Assembly: GCA_004552115.1 (NCBI GenBank)
Contig: SFPH01000142.1
Coordinates: 1-7,292 of the forward strand
Length of the DNA: 7,292 nucleotides
Direction: 5' to 3'
From: Bacteroidales bacterium
Lineage (GTDB): Bacteria > Bacteroidota > Bacteroidia > Bacteroidales > UBA932
The notes under the pieces were generated by a model that was not told the DNA's origin, made no database searches, and saw nothing but the letters and a program-made list of their open reading frames with translations. The position numbers were made by a program, and so were the translations under genes. Shown here piece after piece: positions 6,670 to 7,292 of this stretch (its first letter is position 1; each line of letters opens with the position of its first letter).

Positions 6670-7292
6670 ATGAGAAAGCATATCATTTTGGCGCTCGTAT
6701 GCTGCGCCTCTGTTCTGGCGGGATGCCAGAAAGAAATGACACGTGTGAATTTCGAGTCGGGACTCCCGGCTTCACTTGATGTCCTGATTAATCTCGGCAA
6801 GGGAAGTGATGTCGTGATGACCAGGGGAATCTATGATTATGAAAGCGAAATCAATGAGTTGATGCTCATTATGTTTTCCGAAGAGGGGAGGAAGATGGTC
6901 ATTGACCTGACCGGCAAGCTTGATGCCGGTTCTGCTGTTACAGACCGTGAGCTTGGTGACTCACGTACCTACAAATTGACTGCTCCGGTTACGACCGACA
7001 TTGACGGTATCGATGGTGGATACGGACAGTATCTGAGGGCTCTATTTTATATGAACGAATATACTACAGATGAAGCTGTATGTCCTTGGAATGACCAGAC
7101 ATTGTACAACATCCACGGACTCTCCTGGACAACTTCCGATGTGTTCGTCACCGCAATGTTTTCAAGAATCTATTATCAGATAGGACTTTGCAACGAGTTC
7201 CTCCGTCGATCAAAGAGTTCTTCATTCAGGGATTCCCAGACAATGAAAACTTACGAGGCTGAAGCACGCGCACTCAGGGCATTCCAAGGACA
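6670..7292 (+). CDS. Chimeric lipoprotein: fimbrillin-like N-terminus joined in frame to a SusD/RagB segment (3' partial)
   Basis: At least 207 residues, running off the right edge. The signal peptide ends in lipobox LAGC with Cys19. Residues about 24-108 resemble the N-terminal sandwich domain of Bacteroidales fimbrillin/Mfa-type lipoproteins: SLDVLINLG, then VVMTRG (48-53), then ESEINELMLIMFSEEGRK (58-75), then YKLTAPVTT (101-109). From about residue 112 the family changes: DGGYGQYLRALFYMNEYTTD, then EAVCPWNDQ, then FSRIYYQIGLCNEFLR and EAEARALRAF. These are classic SusD/RagB features, the nutrient-binding lipoprotein partner of SusC transporters. The usual SusD N-terminus is absent. Fimbrillin domains normally go on to a strand such as VYAVAN, which is missing. 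The reading frame is open across the join (nt about 6994-7015). It may be a genuine fusion or an assembly chimera; a SusD start replaced by a fimbrillin one would still be exported and lipidated. Confidence 0.75.
   Translation, partial: MRKHIILALVCCASVLAGCQKEMTRVNFESGLPASLDVLINLGKGSDVVMTRGIYDYESEINELMLIMFSEEGRKMVIDLTGKLDAGSAVTDRELGDSRTYKLTAPVTTDIDGIDGGYGQYLRALFYMNEYTTDEAVCPWNDQTLYNIHGLSWTTSDVFVTAMFSRIYYQIGLCNEFLRRSKSSSFRDSQTMKTYEAEARALRAFQG

Noticed and set aside
6540..6800. Minus-strand open frame of 86 aa
   Set aside because: It spans the small-protein gene, the gap and the lipoprotein start on the other strand and shows no recognisable features.

Overview
This window reads as part of a Bacteroidota genome, most likely Bacteroidales. 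The evidence is two lipoproteins with Bacteroides-style lipoboxes, a fimbrillin-like lipoprotein, a SusD-type glycan-binding segment, a Wza/Wzc-type polysaccharide export pair, and mostly A/T-rich rather than Shine-Dalgarno translation start regions. Genus cannot be read from the sequence. Both ends cut genes: bases 1-27 are the tail of an upstream gene and the last gene runs off the right edge. All credible genes are on the + strand.

Region 1 (1-3956) is a tightly packed export operon. It holds the end of an unknown gene, an HPr-kinase-like P-loop protein (24-881), a Wza-type outer-membrane polysaccharide export lipoprotein (878-1678) and a Wzc-type co-polymerase/BY-kinase (from 1682). The first three junctions are ATGA overlaps or a 3-nt gap. 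The Wzc-type gene is broken: near 3674-3683 a stretch that should encode the Walker B motif is missing and the reading frame shifts. The severed 3' part (to 3956) still encodes the end of the kinase domain and a striking Tyr-Gly repeat tail.

Region 2 (3984-6328) holds two tandem, related OmpA-family outer-membrane proteins. Each has a signal peptide, a beta-barrel-like N-terminal half, a short coiled coil and an OmpA-like C-terminal domain. The second keeps the peptidoglycan-binding Asp/Arg pattern; the first looks degenerate there. A strong intrinsic terminator at 6356-6391 closes this block.

Region 3 (6392-7292) starts a new unit. A roughly 100-base leader with a 9-bp inverted repeat is followed by a 56-aa small protein (6489-6659) and a lipoprotein gene from 6670. 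That last gene is odd: about 110 residues look like the N-terminal sandwich domain of a fimbrillin-family lipoprotein, then the same frame continues as an internal segment of a SusD/RagB protein. This is either a real in-frame gene fusion or a chimeric assembly join.

The biology is cell-surface assembly: export of a capsule or exopolysaccharide, outer-membrane anchoring proteins, then a fimbrial or glycan-uptake surface lipoprotein unit. The observations most worth checking are the Walker B deletion in the kinase and the fimbrillin-SusD fusion. I see no defence system, CRISPR array, RNA gene or insertion sequence.
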